Below are positions 35,411 through 44,613 of a stretch of 64,000 nt of DNA, piece after piece. The notes under the pieces were generated by a model that saw only the letters and a program-made list of their open reading frames with translations, was not told the DNA's origin and made no database searches. Location: positions 62,001 through 126,000 of the forward strand of contig CAWDKH010000018.1 in assembly GCA_963802905.1 (NCBI GenBank), in the 5' to 3' direction. Each line of letters starts with the position of its first letter. Positions within the stretch are counted from its first letter, which is position 1. The stretch comes from DASQFQ01 sp963802905 (lineage in GTDB: Bacteria; Actinomycetota; Thermoleophilia; Solirubrobacterales; Solirubrobacteraceae). Made by a program: the position numbers and the translations under genes.

Positions 35411-36835
35411 CTAATCAGCGGCCGGCTCGGGGCGCTGCGTGGCGATCGGCCGCGCGGCCTCGAGCTGCGAGGCGACCTGCAGCAGCGTGTCCTCGCCCAG
35501 CGGCTTGCCCACGAGGTGGGCGTTGGTCGGCAGCCCGTCGTCGCCGAAGCCGGCCGGGATCGAGATCGCCGGCTGCCCGGTGACGTTGAACAGCGCCGTG
35601 AACGGCGTGAACTGGCCGGAGCGGGCGAAGTCGGCCATCGGGTCCTCGCCGAGGCCGTCGCACTCGCCGATCAGCAGCGGCCGCTCGGCCAGGGCGGGCG
35701 TGAGCAGCACGTCGTACTCGGCGAAGAACGCGACGATGCCGCGTGCGAGGGCCTGCAGCTGGGCCATGCAGGCGAGGTACTCGATCGAGGTCATGCCGTT
35801 CGCGATCTCGGCGAGCGCCCGCGACAGCGGCTCGATCTCGTCGTCCTCCGGCGGTCGCCCGGCCAGCAGCTCGCCGTAGGTGATCTGGAGCGCGATCGCA
35901 GGCCCGAACGCGCCGGTGAACAGCCGCAGCGTGTCCTTGCCCGGCAGCGCGGGCGACGCCTCCTCGATCTCGTGGCCGAGCGCCGCGAGCAGGTCCGCCG
36001 TCTCGTGCATCCCGCGCATGCACTCCGGGTCGACATCGGCATCGAGCGCGTTCTCGGCCGTCATCGCGACCTTCAGACGGCCTGGGTCGCGGCGCGCGGA
36101 CAGCGTGTAGGGCTCGGCGGGGCGGGGCGCCCACGTGGCGTCGCCGACCTCGTAGCCCGCGAGCACGTCGAGCAGCTGCGCGGTCTCGGCCACCGTGCGG
36201 GTCAGCACGCCGTCGGAGGCGAGGAAGGACTCGCCGAGGTCGGGCCCGCGCGAGATGCGCCCGCGGCTCGGCTTGAGCCCGACGAGCCCGCAGCAGGAGG
36301 CGGGGATGCGCAGCGAGCCGCCGCCGTCGTTGCCGTGCGCGACCGGCAGCATCCCGCCCGCGACGGCCGCCGCCGCGCCGCCGGAGGAGCCGCCCGGCGT
36401 GCGGTCGGTGTCCCACGGGTTGCGGGTCGGGCCGGTGTGGCGCGGCTCGGTCGTCGGCAGGATCCCGAACTCCGGCATGTTGGTGACGCCGACGATCACG
36501 AACCCAGCCTCCTGCAACCGCCGCACGAGGTACGCGCTATGACCCGGCCGGTGGTCGCCGAGGAACTTCGAGCCGAAGTTCATCGGCAGCCCGGCGACGG
36601 GCGTGTTGGCCTTGATCGCGATCGGGACGCCGGCGAACGGCCGCTCGTCGCCCGGCTCGATCGCGTCGGCGGCGGCCAGCGCGCCGTCGGCGTCGACCTC
36701 GACGAACGCGTTGAGCGTGGGATTGCGCTCCTCGATCCGCTCGAGCGTCGCGGTTACGACCTCGCGCGCCCGCAGCTCACCGCCCCGCACGTGGGCGGCG
36801 AGTTCCCCGACGCTCATAGCCATGAGGTCGCTCAT
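35411..36835 (-). CDS. Amidase (amidase signature family)
   Basis: The product is 474 aa. The catalytic Lys is in VPIAIKANTPVAGLPMNFGS. The Ser pair lies in TPGGSSGGAAAAVAGGMLPV followed by HGNDGGGSLRIPASCCGLVG, the full amidase signature with the nucleophile Ser in GGGSLR. Length is normal for the family, which hydrolyses aliphatic or aryl amides in the cytoplasm. The ATG at 36835 was chosen since homology begins at MSVGELAAHVRGGELRAREV. It is divergent from the CGNR regulator, which may control it. Confidence 0.92.
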   Translation of the reverse strand: MSDLMAMSVGELAAHVRGGELRAREVVTATLERIEERNPTLNAFVEVDADGALAAADAIEPGDERPFAGVPIAIKANTPVAGLPMNFGSKFLGDHRPGHSAYLVRRLQEAGFVIVGVTNMPEFGILPTTEPRHTGPTRNPWDTDRTPGGSSGGAAAAVAGGMLPVAHGNDGGGSLRIPASCCGLVGLKPSRGRISRGPDLGESFLASDGVLTRTVAETAQLLDVLAGYEVGDATWAPRPAEPYTLSARRDPGRLKVAMTAENALDADVDPECMRGMHETADLLAALGHEIEEASPALPGKDTLRLFTGAFGPAIALQITYGELLAGRPPEDDEIEPLSRALAEIANGMTSIEYLACMAQLQALARGIVAFFAEYDVLLTPALAERPLLIGECDGLGEDPMADFARSGQFTPFTALFNVTGQPAISIPAGFGDDGLPTNAHLVGKPLGEDTLLQVASQLEAARPIATQRPEPAAD

Positions 36836-36937
36836 CCGCGGGCGCCAGCCTAGATCACCCGGACGCCCCGTCAAAATCCCACGTTCCCGGTCATCGAACC
36901 TTTCGCAAGTAACCGGTTGAAGCCGTATGATCGGGTT

Positions 36938-37561
36938 ATGGTTCCCGAAGTCCCCAACGGCCCGCTCACGAGCGGCGCGTCGTATTGGTACTGGCTCGGC
37001 GGGCGCCCGGCGCTCGATCTCGTGAACACGCGGCGCGAGCGCTGGCGGCGCAACGTCGAGTGCCTCGCGAGCGACCGCGACGCGGCGGGCTGGCTCGTCG
37101 CCGCCGATCTCCTGCCCGAGCCGATGGCGGCGCCGCGCGGGCTGATGCGCGAGGCGCAGGCGCTGCGCGAGGCGATCGACGCCGGCGTGCGCGCCGCGGT
37201 CGCCGGCGAGCCGACCGATCCCGGCGCAGTGCGGCTGATCGACGAGTGGCTCGCGCTGGCCGCCGCACGGCCCTCGTTCGCGCTGGGCGACGACGGGCTG
37301 CCCGTGCTCACTGAGCGCGAGCCGGCCGACTCGCCGCGGCGCGCGCTCGGCCTGGTGGCGCTCGACGCGGCGCGGATGCTCGGCGACGTGGAGCAGCGGG
37401 CGCGTATTCGCATCTGCGGCTCGGAGACGTGCTCGGCGCGCTTCTACGACCGCTCGCCCGCCGGCCGCCGGCGCTGGTGCTCGATGCAGGCGTGCGGCAA
37501 CGTCGAGAAGGCGCGCCGCCACCGTGCGGCGAGCCGACCTGCCAAGGTTCCGGCCGCATGA
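36938..37561 (+). CDS. CGNR zinc-finger (ABATE-type) putative stress regulator
   Basis: The product is 207 aa. The N-terminal ABATE-like part has WLGGRPALDLVNTRRERWRR. The C-terminal zinc finger reads CGSETCSARFYDRSPAGRRR followed by WCSMQACGNVEKARRHR, the CGN(R) motif with Val in place of the Arg. Such proteins are thought to be DNA-binding regulators. The ATG at 36938 is preferred over a TTG at 36917. Its stop overlaps the citrate synthase start (ATGA), so the two are coupled. Confidence 0.85.
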   Translation: MVPEVPNGPLTSGASYWYWLGGRPALDLVNTRRERWRRNVECLASDRDAAGWLVAADLLPEPMAAPRGLMREAQALREAIDAGVRAAVAGEPTDPGAVRLIDEWLALAAARPSFALGDDGLPVLTEREPADSPRRALGLVALDAARMLGDVEQRARIRICGSETCSARFYDRSPAGRRRWCSMQACGNVEKARRHRAASRPAKVPAA

Positions 37562-38634
37562 GCGACGTCCAGTCCGGGCTCGAAGGCGTCGTCGCCTTCG
37601 CCACCGAGATCGCCGAGCCCGACCGCGACGGCGGCGCGCTGCGCTACCGCGGCGTCGACATCGAGGAGATCGTCGGCCAGGTGCCGTTCGAGCAGGTCTG
37701 GGGCCTGCTCGTCGACGGCACGCTCCAGCCCGGCCTCCCGCCCGCCGCGCCGCACCCGCTCGCGATCCGCTCGGGCGACCCGCGCGTCGACGTCCAGGCC
37801 GCGCTGGCGCTGCTGGGGCCGGAGTGGGGCTTCCAGTCGCTGATCGACATCTCCGACGAGCAGGCGCGCGACGACCTCGCCCGCGCCTCCGTGATGGCGC
37901 TCTCGTTCGTCGCCCAGTCCGCGCGCGGCGTCGGCCGGCCGCCGGTGCCGCAGCGGGAGGTCGACAAGGCGAGCTCGATCCCCGAGCGCTTCCTGATCCG
38001 CTGGCGCGGCGAGGCGGACCCCGACCACGTCAAGGCGATCGACGCGTACTGGATCTCGGCCGCCGAGCACGGGATGAACGCCTCGACGTTCACGGCGCGG
38101 GTCATCGCCTCGACCGGCGCCGACGTCGCGGCCGCGCTGAGCGGCGCGGTCGGCGCGCTCTCGGGCCCGCTGCACGGCGGTGCGCCCGCGCGGGTGCTGA
38201 AGATGCTCGACGAGGTCGAGGCGGCGGGCGACGCCGAGAAGTGGGTCAAGGACGCGCTCGACGCCGGGCAGCGGCTGATGGGCTTCGGCCACCGCGTCTA
38301 CCGCGCCGAGGACCCGCGCGCCCGCGTGCTGCGGCGGACGTCGAAGGAGATCGGCTCCGAGCGCTACGAGGTCGCCGAGGCGCTCGAGGCCGCCGCGCTG
38401 GCCGAGCTGAAGGCGCGCAAGCCCGACCGCGTGCTCGCCACCAACGTCGAGTTCTGGTCCGCCGTCGTGCTCGACCACGCCGACGTCCCGAGCTCGCTGT
38501 TCACGAGCCTGTTCACCTGCGCGCGCACCGCCGGCTGGTCGGCGCACATCCTCGAGCAGAAGCGCGAGCAGCGGCTGATCCGGCCGTCGGCGAAGTACGT
38601 CGGGCCGGGCGAGCGCCCGCTCTCAGACGTCTAG
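37558..38634 (+). CDS. Citrate synthase / 2-methylcitrate synthase
   Basis: The product is 358 aa, short-type bacterial length. Catalytic His are in AEHGMNASTFTARVIASTGA and GPLHGGAPARVLKML, and GFGHRVYRAEDPRARVL is the substrate loop. The third catalytic residue, Asp, lies in the C-terminal VEFWSAVVLDHADVPSSLFT region. It condenses oxaloacetate with acetyl-CoA or propionyl-CoA, and sequence alone does not decide which. It is coupled to the CGNR gene and overlaps the convergent MarR gene by 12 bases. Confidence 0.92.
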   Translation: MSDVQSGLEGVVAFATEIAEPDRDGGALRYRGVDIEEIVGQVPFEQVWGLLVDGTLQPGLPPAAPHPLAIRSGDPRVDVQAALALLGPEWGFQSLIDISDEQARDDLARASVMALSFVAQSARGVGRPPVPQREVDKASSIPERFLIRWRGEADPDHVKAIDAYWISAAEHGMNASTFTARVIASTGADVAAALSGAVGALSGPLHGGAPARVLKMLDEVEAAGDAEKWVKDALDAGQRLMGFGHRVYRAEDPRARVLRRTSKEIGSERYEVAEALEAAALAELKARKPDRVLATNVEFWSAVVLDHADVPSSLFTSLFTCARTAGWSAHILEQKREQRLIRPSAKYVGPGERPLSDV

Positions 38635-39054
38635 CGCGCGCGCCAGGATGTCGCGCAGCGCGGCGGCGTCCTCTTCGGACATGTTGGCGAGCGGCGGCGG
38701 CGGGACGCTCATGCGGCGCTCGACCTCGCCGCGCACCTGCTTGCCCAGCTCCGTGATGACGAGCGTCTTGACGCGGCGGTCGTGCTCGGCGGCGCGGCGC
38801 TCGACCAGACCCATCGCCTCGAGCCGGTCGGCGATCCCGGTGACGTTCGAGTTGTCGCACATGAGCGCGTGGGCCATCGCGCTCATCGTCATCGGCTCGC
38901 CGGGGCGGAGCTGCATGAGCGCCATCGACTGCATGGGCGCGAGCCCGAGCTCGTTCAGCGTCGACATACGGCGCGGCTTGTCGGCCGTGAAGATGCGCCA
39001 GAACATCGCCCACGCCTCGCGTGCGGCGGTGCCGGACACCGTCGACGTTGACAT
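38623..39054 (-). CDS. MarR-family transcriptional regulator
   Basis: The product is 143 aa. The winged helix reads GLAPMQSMALMQLRPGEPMT, then MSAMAHALMCDNSNVTGIAD, then RLEAMGLVERRAAEHDRRVK, with the wing arginines typical of MarR. It is divergent from a drug-type ABC exporter operon across a 63-base AT-rich gap (39055-39117), so it probably represses the exporter and itself. I see no clean palindrome there. GTAC occurs twice (near 39087 and 39103). Confidence 0.9.
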   Translation of the reverse strand: MSTSTVSGTAAREAWAMFWRIFTADKPRRMSTLNELGLAPMQSMALMQLRPGEPMTMSAMAHALMCDNSNVTGIADRLEAMGLVERRAAEHDRRVKTLVITELGKQVRGEVERRMSVPPPPLANMSEEDAAALRDILARALDV

Positions 39055-39117
39055 GATGTAAATGTAGCATACCTAGAAGATTGCGGTACTCAACTAATTT
39101 TGGTACGGTGCCACGTC

Positions 39118-40101
39118 ATGACTGCAGACAACGGCATCGAGGTCGACGGCCTCGTTCGCGAGTTCAAGGGCGGCGTGCGCGCGGTGGACGGGATCCACTT
39201 CCGCGTCGAGCCCGGCGAGATCTACGGCTTCCTCGGTCCCAACGGCGCGGGCAAGTCGACCACCGTCCTGATGCTCACCACGCTGCTGCCGCCCACCGCG
39301 GGCACGGCGCGCGTGGCGGGCTACGACATCGTCCGCGAGGGCTCCCACGTGCGCGAGTCGATCGGCGCCGCGCTCCAGGAGGCGGCGCTCGACCCGCTGC
39401 TGACCGGGCGCGAGCACCTGCGGCTGCAGACCACGCTGCACGGCCTGCCCAAGCGCGAGCGCGTGCGCCGCGGCACCGAGCTGCTCGAGCGCGTCGGCCT
39501 CGCCGACGCGGCCGACCGCAAGGTCGGCGGCTACTCGGGCGGTATGAAGCGCCGGCTCGACCTCGCGCTTGCGCTCGTGCACTCGCCGCGGATCCTGTTC
39601 CTCGACGAGCCGACCACCGGCCTCGACCCGCAGAGCCGCTCGGACCTCTGGGAGGAGGTCAGCCGGCTCGCGCGCGACGACGGCGTGACCGTGATGCTGA
39701 CCACGCAGTACCTGGAGGAGGCCGACGCGCTCGCCGACCGCGTCGGGATCATCGACCAGGGCCGGATCGTCGCCGAGGACACGCCCGACGCGCTGAAGGC
39801 CGAGGTCGGTCGCCCGAGCCTCGAGGTCGTCCCCGCCGACGCCGCCGGCTGCGACCGGCTGGCGACCGTGCTCTCGCGCTTCGGCGAGCTGCTCGACTCG
39901 CCGCACGGCACGGTCGCGGTGCGGCTCGAGCGCGGCGCCGACGAGCTCGCCCCCGTGGTGCGGGCGCTCGACGCCGAGGACGTCGGGATCGAGCACTTCC
40001 AGCTGCACTCGCCGTCGCTCGACGACGTCTTCCTGGCCAAGACCGGGCACAAGATGACGGTCGAGGAGGAGACCGCCGAGGCCGAAGCGGTGCCCGCTTG
40101 A
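39118..40101 (+). CDS. ABC exporter ATP-binding protein, DrrA type
   Basis: The product is 327 aa. Walker A is GFLGPNGAGKSTTVLMLTTL, the signature YSGGMKRRLDLALALVHSPR, Walker B ILFLDEPTTGLDP, and the H-loop region TTQYLEEADALADR. The ~100-residue C-terminal extension (LEVVPADAAGCDRLATVLSR onward) is usual for daunorubicin-resistance-type exporters. It energises the two permeases that follow. Its stop overlaps the first permease start (TTGA). MarR control from the divergent gene is likely. Confidence 0.94.
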   Translation: MTADNGIEVDGLVREFKGGVRAVDGIHFRVEPGEIYGFLGPNGAGKSTTVLMLTTLLPPTAGTARVAGYDIVREGSHVRESIGAALQEAALDPLLTGREHLRLQTTLHGLPKRERVRRGTELLERVGLADAADRKVGGYSGGMKRRLDLALALVHSPRILFLDEPTTGLDPQSRSDLWEEVSRLARDDGVTVMLTTQYLEEADALADRVGIIDQGRIVAEDTPDALKAEVGRPSLEVVPADAAGCDRLATVLSRFGELLDSPHGTVAVRLERGADELAPVVRALDAEDVGIEHFQLHSPSLDDVFLAKTGHKMTVEEETAEAEAVPA

Positions 40102-40871
40102 CCCTCCTCGCCCAGGTCGGCGAGATGGCGCGGCGGTCGATCACCCAGACGCTCCGCCAGCCGGCGCTGCTCATCCCGCCGATCCTGTTCCCGCTGTGCC
40201 TGCTGGCGGTCAACGTCGGCGGGCTCGACGCGGCGACCAAGCTGCCGGGCTTCCCGACCGACAACTACCTCAACTTCGCGATCGCGATCCCGTTCATGCA
40301 GGGCGCGCTCTTCGCGTCGATCAACGCCGGGTCGAGCCTGGCGCGCGACGTCGAGACCGGGTTCCTGAAGCGCCTGGCGCTGACGCCGATGCAGCGCTCC
40401 GCGCTGCTGCTCGGCAACCTCGCCGGCGTGATGACGGTCGCGGCGCTGGCCTCGCTCGTCTACCTCGTCGTCGGGCTGGCTGCCGGGCTGCATCTCGACG
40501 CCGGCGTCGGCGGCGGGCTGGTGCTCATCGTGCTCGCCTTCCTGGTCGCGCTCGCGTTCGCCTCGCTGGGCGCGTGGGTCGGTTTGCGCGCCGGCTCGGG
40601 CGAGGCGGTCCAGGGCCTCTTCCCCGTGTTCTTCGTGTTCCTCTTCCTGTCCTCGCAGGCGCTGCCGCGGCCGCTGATCGAGCAGGACTGGTTCCGCACG
40701 ATCGCGACGTGGAACCCGGTCTCGTACATGCTCGAGGGCATCCGCTCGGTGGTCATCACGGGCTGGGACCGGGTCGCGCTGGAGCGCGGCTTCGCGGTCG
40801 CGATCGTGCTCTGCGCGGTCGGGATCCTCGGCGCCTCGCGCGCCCTGCAGACGCGGCTGGTGCGGACATGA
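40098..40871 (+). CDS. ABC-2 type exporter permease, first subunit
   Basis: The product is 257 aa from a TTG overlapping the ATPase stop; an ATG at 40125 is the alternative. Six hydrophobic helices follow an amphipathic start (ARRSITQTLRQPALLIPPIL). The loop ETGFLKRLALTPMQRSALLL is the conserved ABC-2 coupling segment. PLIEQDWFRTIATWNPVSYM then GIRSVVI closes the family signature. It pairs with the paralogous permease that starts at its stop. Confidence 0.88.
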   Translation: MTLLAQVGEMARRSITQTLRQPALLIPPILFPLCLLAVNVGGLDAATKLPGFPTDNYLNFAIAIPFMQGALFASINAGSSLARDVETGFLKRLALTPMQRSALLLGNLAGVMTVAALASLVYLVVGLAAGLHLDAGVGGGLVLIVLAFLVALAFASLGAWVGLRAGSGEAVQGLFPVFFVFLFLSSQALPRPLIEQDWFRTIATWNPVSYMLEGIRSVVITGWDRVALERGFAVAIVLCAVGILGASRALQTRLVRT

Positions 40872-41641
40872 TGCGCTTCGTCTCCGTCGCCCGCGGCGTC
40901 GCCTGGCGCCAGATCCACAACTTCACGCACAACCCGGCCTTCCTGCTGCCGTCGATCATCTTCCCGCTGTTCTTCTTCACCGCGTTCGCGGGCGGGCTCT
41001 CGAACGTCAGCAACGCCCCGGGCTTCGACTTCCCGACCGGCTACACGGCGTTCCAGTTCGTGTTCGTCCTGCTGCAGTCGGCGGCGTTCGGCGGCGTGTT
41101 CACCGGCTTCGCCGTGGCCGCCGACTTCGAGCGCGGCTTCGCGCGCCGGCTGATGCTGGCGGCGCCGAACCGTCTCGGCATCCTCGCCGGCTACCTGCTC
41201 GCGGGCCTGGTCCGCGCGCTGATCGTCGGCGTGCTGCTGTTCGCCGTGGCGCTGATCGTCGGCATGCAGATCGACGGCGGTGCGGTCAACCTGTTCGGGC
41301 TGATCGTGCTGGCGCTGCTCGTCAACCTCGTCGCGGCGCTGTTCGCGTTCGGCGTGGCGTTCCGCCTGCGCACGATCCAGGCCGGGCCGGCGATGCAGAT
41401 GCCGGTCTTCCTGATCCTGTTCTTCGCCCCGGTCTACGTCCCGCTCGCGCTGCTCTCGGGCTGGGTCTCGTCGGTGGCCAAGGTCAACCCGTTCACCGCG
41501 CTGGTCGAGGGCGGGCGCGACCTGATCTCGGGCCAGCCCTTCGACGCCCTGCTCGCTTACGGGATCGCAGCGGCGCTCGGCGCGGTGTTCTGCGTGTGGG
41601 CGGTGCGGGGGCTGCGGAAGGCCGAGGCGGCCGGGGGCTAG
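40868..41641 (+). CDS. ABC-2 type exporter permease, second subunit
   Basis: The product is 257 aa, the same length as the previous gene and clearly related in layout. It has VARGVAWRQIHNFTHNPAFL, then FERGFARRLMLAAPNRLGIL as the coupling loop. The final signature is SVAKVNPFTALVEGGRDLIS. Six membrane helices are predicted. The two permeases presumably form a heterodimer driven by the DrrA-type ATPase. The ATG overlaps the preceding stop (ATGA). Repeat copy 3 begins 18 bases after its stop. Confidence 0.9.
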   Translation: MMRFVSVARGVAWRQIHNFTHNPAFLLPSIIFPLFFFTAFAGGLSNVSNAPGFDFPTGYTAFQFVFVLLQSAAFGGVFTGFAVAADFERGFARRLMLAAPNRLGILAGYLLAGLVRALIVGVLLFAVALIVGMQIDGGAVNLFGLIVLALLVNLVAALFAFGVAFRLRTIQAGPAMQMPVFLILFFAPVYVPLALLSGWVSSVAKVNPFTALVEGGRDLISGQPFDALLAYGIAAALGAVFCVWAVRGLRKAEAAGG

Positions 41642-41659
41642 GCGCTCGCGGTTCAGCCG

Positions 41660-41861
41660 GCGAACGTCAACGGCGGCTGGGTAGGAGCGGGGTTCGGGCG
41701 GGATCGGCGTTTCGACCTGTCGCGCGTCGATCGGGTCGAGGGAACGTTCTGCCGGTATCGGCGGCCGAAGGTCCGCCACTCGCTCCCGGGTCATCGAAAG
41801 GAACGAAATGCCGCCGCCGCCCGGCGTAACCGCTTCCCTACCCAGAGCAGTTGACGTTCGC
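41660..41861. repeat. Structured intergenic repeat, copy 3 of 3
   Basis: The 202-bp element lies between the convergent exporter permease and LuxR genes and touches the LuxR stop. GCGAACGTCAAC (41660-41671) and GTTGACGTTCGC (41850-41861) are perfect 12-bp ends. CTGGGTAGG (41677-41685) pairs with CCTACCCAG (41837-41845). The interior shares GGAACG and AAAGGAACGAAAT motifs with copy 1 but not copy 2. No reading frame is convincing. Confidence 0.85.
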
Positions 41862-44602
41862 TACGAAGCCAGCGCCCCCGCGAGCTCGCCGCGCCGCCGG
41901 ATCCCGAGCTTGCGGTAGATCGAGCCGAGGTGGTACTCGATCGTCTTCGCGCTGAGGAAGAGCGCGGCGGCGACCTCGCGGTTCGTGCGGCCCTGAGCCA
42001 CCTGCAAGGCGATCTGGAGCTCCTGGGCGGTCAGCTCGTCGGTCGCGATCGCGGGTGCGGCGGAGCCGGTCGGGCCGCCGGTGGCGCGCAGCTCGGAGCG
42101 GGCGCGCTCCGCCCACGGCTCGGCGCCGAGGCGCTCGAAGACCTGCAGCGCGTGGCCGAGCGGGGTGCGCGCGTCGGCGCGGCGCTTGGCGCGGCGCAGG
42201 CGCTCGCCGTGCAGGAGCTGGGTGCGGGCGGTCTCGAACGGCTGGCGGGTCTTGCCGTGGAACTCCAGCGCGCGGGCGAAGTGCTCGTCGACCTCGTCGT
42301 CGGGCGCCATCAGGCCGCGGATGCGCTCGACGATCGCCTGCGCCCACGTGTGGTGGGGGCGGTCGGCCTGGCGGGCGAGCTCGGCGAGCCGCGGCGGCAC
42401 CTCGTCCTGGCTGCCGAGTCGCCACAGGACCTCGAGCAGGTCGGGCGCGTAGCGCGCGACGCCGGGCTCGTCGCCCTCCGTCTCGCCGAACGCGCGCTCG
42501 GCGGCGAGGCCCTGGTCGCGCGCGGCTTCGAGGTTGCCGAGCCCGAGCTCGAGCAGCCCGAGCGCCTGGTAGCCGTAGATCGCGGTCGCCGGCGCGCCCT
42601 GTGCCTGGCACAGCGCGACGCTCTGCTGCGCGTGCCCGCGGGCGTCGTCGGCGCGGCCCAGCCCCGCCTCGATCTCCGCCAGCGCGCCCAGCGCGTGCGC
42701 GAGCAGCGACTCCTGGCGCGTCTCGCGCCCCAGCGTCACCGACTCGTCGGCGCCCGCCAGCGCCGCCGGCCAGCGCCCGAGGCGGAAGTCCAGGTGCGAG
42801 CGCGCGGCCAACGGGTAGACGAGCGCGCCCGCCGCCCCGACGTCGCGCAGCGAGCCGATCAGGCGGTCGAAGATCGCCTCCGCGCGGCCGAACTGCTCCG
42901 ACCACAGCGAGGAGTGGGCGGCCATCCCGAGCACCTCGGGCGGGCCGAGCACCGGTTCGTCGCCGAGCAGCACGGGCTCGCAGGCGGCGAGCAGCGCGTC
43001 GCCCTCCTCGGTCTCACCGAGCGCGAGCAGCGCCTCGGCGGTCAGCAGCGTGGCGAGGAAGTCGAGGCCGGGCGCCTCGCCCGCGGTGACGGTGTGCACC
43101 CGCTGCGCGGTGGCGGCCATCCCCCGCAGCGTCCCGTCGATCATGTGCGTGACCGCCGACTCGAGCAGGAAGCCACCGGCGCGGACGCGGTCGAGCCCCT
43201 CGATCCGCTCCGCCTCGCGCACGAGCGCCTGGCCGGCGCGCAGCGGGTCGCCGAGCCGCATCTGCGTCCGCGCGGCCATCGCGCGCAGGTCGGCCTGCAG
43301 CAGCGGGTCGACGGCGAGCCGGCCGCCCTGCTCGGCGAGCTCGAACGCGCGCGGCAGCTCGCCGGCGATGGTGGCGGCGCCGGCCGCCTCCAGCAGCGCC
43401 CGCGCGCGCTCGTCGTCGTCGAGGTAGAGCTCGCCGGCGCGCGCGAACCCGCGCGCGGCGGCGGCGAAGGCGGCGCGCCCGCGGGCGTCGCCGGCCGCGT
43501 CCATCAGCGCCTGGGCGACGCCGGCGTCGGGCATCGAGCAGGCGGCGGCCTGGTGCCAGGCGCGCTCGGCGCTGCGGTCGGGGAACGCCTCGGCGAGCGC
43601 GCGGTGCGTGTCGCGGCGCTCCGAGGGGCTCGCGCCGTGGTAGACGGCGGCACGCACCAGCGGGTGGTCGAACTCGACCTCGCGGCCGCGCAGCGCGAGC
43701 AGGCCGGCCGCCTCCGCCGGCTCGAGCGCGTCAGCGGCCAGGCCGGCGTTGGCGAGCGCGCCGGCGATCACGTCGGCGCGCATCGTCTCGGCGCAGGCGG
43801 CGACGAGCAGCCCCTCGCGCGTCGGCTCCGGCAGCGCGTCGACGCGGCGCCGGAAAGCGCGCTCGAGCGTCTCGCCGGGGCGCAGCGGGCCGAGCGCCAG
43901 GTCGCGCCCCGCGCGCTGCTCGGCGCTCAGCCCGCGCGGGATCTCGCGCAGCGCCAGCGGGTTGCCGGCCGACGCAGTGAGCAGCTGGTCGATCACGGCG
44001 GGCGCGAAGCCGTCGGTCTCGGCGGCGAGCACGCGGCGCGCGCTCGCCTCGTCGAGGCCTTCGAGGCGCAGCGTGTCGAGGCCGAGGTCGCCCGCCTCCA
44101 CGCCCTCGCCGTCCCGCAGCCCGAACAGCAGCACGACGCCCTCGGCGTCGAGCCGCCGGGCGGCGAACAGCAGCGCCTCGCGCGACGCCTCGTCGAGCCA
44201 CTGCAGGTCGTCGGCGACCGCCAGCACGGGCTGGCGCTCGGCCGCCGCCGCGAGCAGGCTCAGCACCGCTGCGGCGACCGCGAAGCGATCGGTGACCGGC
44301 GCCGCCTCGAGCGCCAGCGCCCCGCCCAGCGCCTGCGCCTGGACCGGCGGGATCTCGCTGCGGAGGTCGAGCAGCGGCGACAGCAGCTCGGAGAGCGCCG
44401 CGAACGGCAGCTCGGACTCCGACTCGATCCCGCGCGCCCGCAGGACGCGCAGCCCGTGGGCGTGGTCGGCGACGTCGCGCAGCAGCGTCGTCTTGCCCAT
44501 TCCGGCCTCGCCGTGCACGAGCAAGGTCGCGCTGCGCCCCTCCCGCGCCGCCTCGACCATGCGCCCGAGCCGAGCGCGCTCCTCGTCACGTCCGACCAGC
44601 AA
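41861..44602 (-). CDS. LuxR-family regulator with N-terminal AAA ATPase (LAL type)
   Basis: The product is about 913 aa. The AAA part begins LLVGRDEERARLGRMVEAAR. It has Walker A VHGEAGMGKTTLLRDVADHA and Walker B VLAVADDLQWLDEASREALL. A long TPR-like helical middle (about residues 400-830) follows. The C-terminal LuxR helix-turn-helix reads LTAQELQIALQVAQGRTNRE, VAAALFLSAKTIEYHLGSIY, RKLGIRRRGELA. LAL proteins are large ligand- and ATP-dependent activators. The start is uncertain: TTG 44602 is the nearest codon before homology, and the open frame runs on upstream past the 44614 gene's stop without homology. Confidence 0.88.
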   Translation of the reverse strand: MLVGRDEERARLGRMVEAAREGRSATLLVHGEAGMGKTTLLRDVADHAHGLRVLRARGIESESELPFAALSELLSPLLDLRSEIPPVQAQALGGALALEAAPVTDRFAVAAAVLSLLAAAAERQPVLAVADDLQWLDEASREALLFAARRLDAEGVVLLFGLRDGEGVEAGDLGLDTLRLEGLDEASARRVLAAETDGFAPAVIDQLLTASAGNPLALREIPRGLSAEQRAGRDLALGPLRPGETLERAFRRRVDALPEPTREGLLVAACAETMRADVIAGALANAGLAADALEPAEAAGLLALRGREVEFDHPLVRAAVYHGASPSERRDTHRALAEAFPDRSAERAWHQAAACSMPDAGVAQALMDAAGDARGRAAFAAAARGFARAGELYLDDDERARALLEAAGAATIAGELPRAFELAEQGGRLAVDPLLQADLRAMAARTQMRLGDPLRAGQALVREAERIEGLDRVRAGGFLLESAVTHMIDGTLRGMAATAQRVHTVTAGEAPGLDFLATLLTAEALLALGETEEGDALLAACEPVLLGDEPVLGPPEVLGMAAHSSLWSEQFGRAEAIFDRLIGSLRDVGAAGALVYPLAARSHLDFRLGRWPAALAGADESVTLGRETRQESLLAHALGALAEIEAGLGRADDARGHAQQSVALCQAQGAPATAIYGYQALGLLELGLGNLEAARDQGLAAERAFGETEGDEPGVARYAPDLLEVLWRLGSQDEVPPRLAELARQADRPHHTWAQAIVERIRGLMAPDDEVDEHFARALEFHGKTRQPFETARTQLLHGERLRRAKRRADARTPLGHALQVFERLGAEPWAERARSELRATGGPTGSAAPAIATDELTAQELQIALQVAQGRTNREVAAALFLSAKTIEYHLGSIYRKLGIRRRGELAGALAS

Positions 44603-44613
44603 GGCCTCGGAGT

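Noticed and set aside
41741..41752. GGAACGTTC in repeat copy 3 as an SOS box
   Set aside because: It lacks the four-base spacer of the GAAC-N4-GTTC motif and is part of the repeat's own stem.
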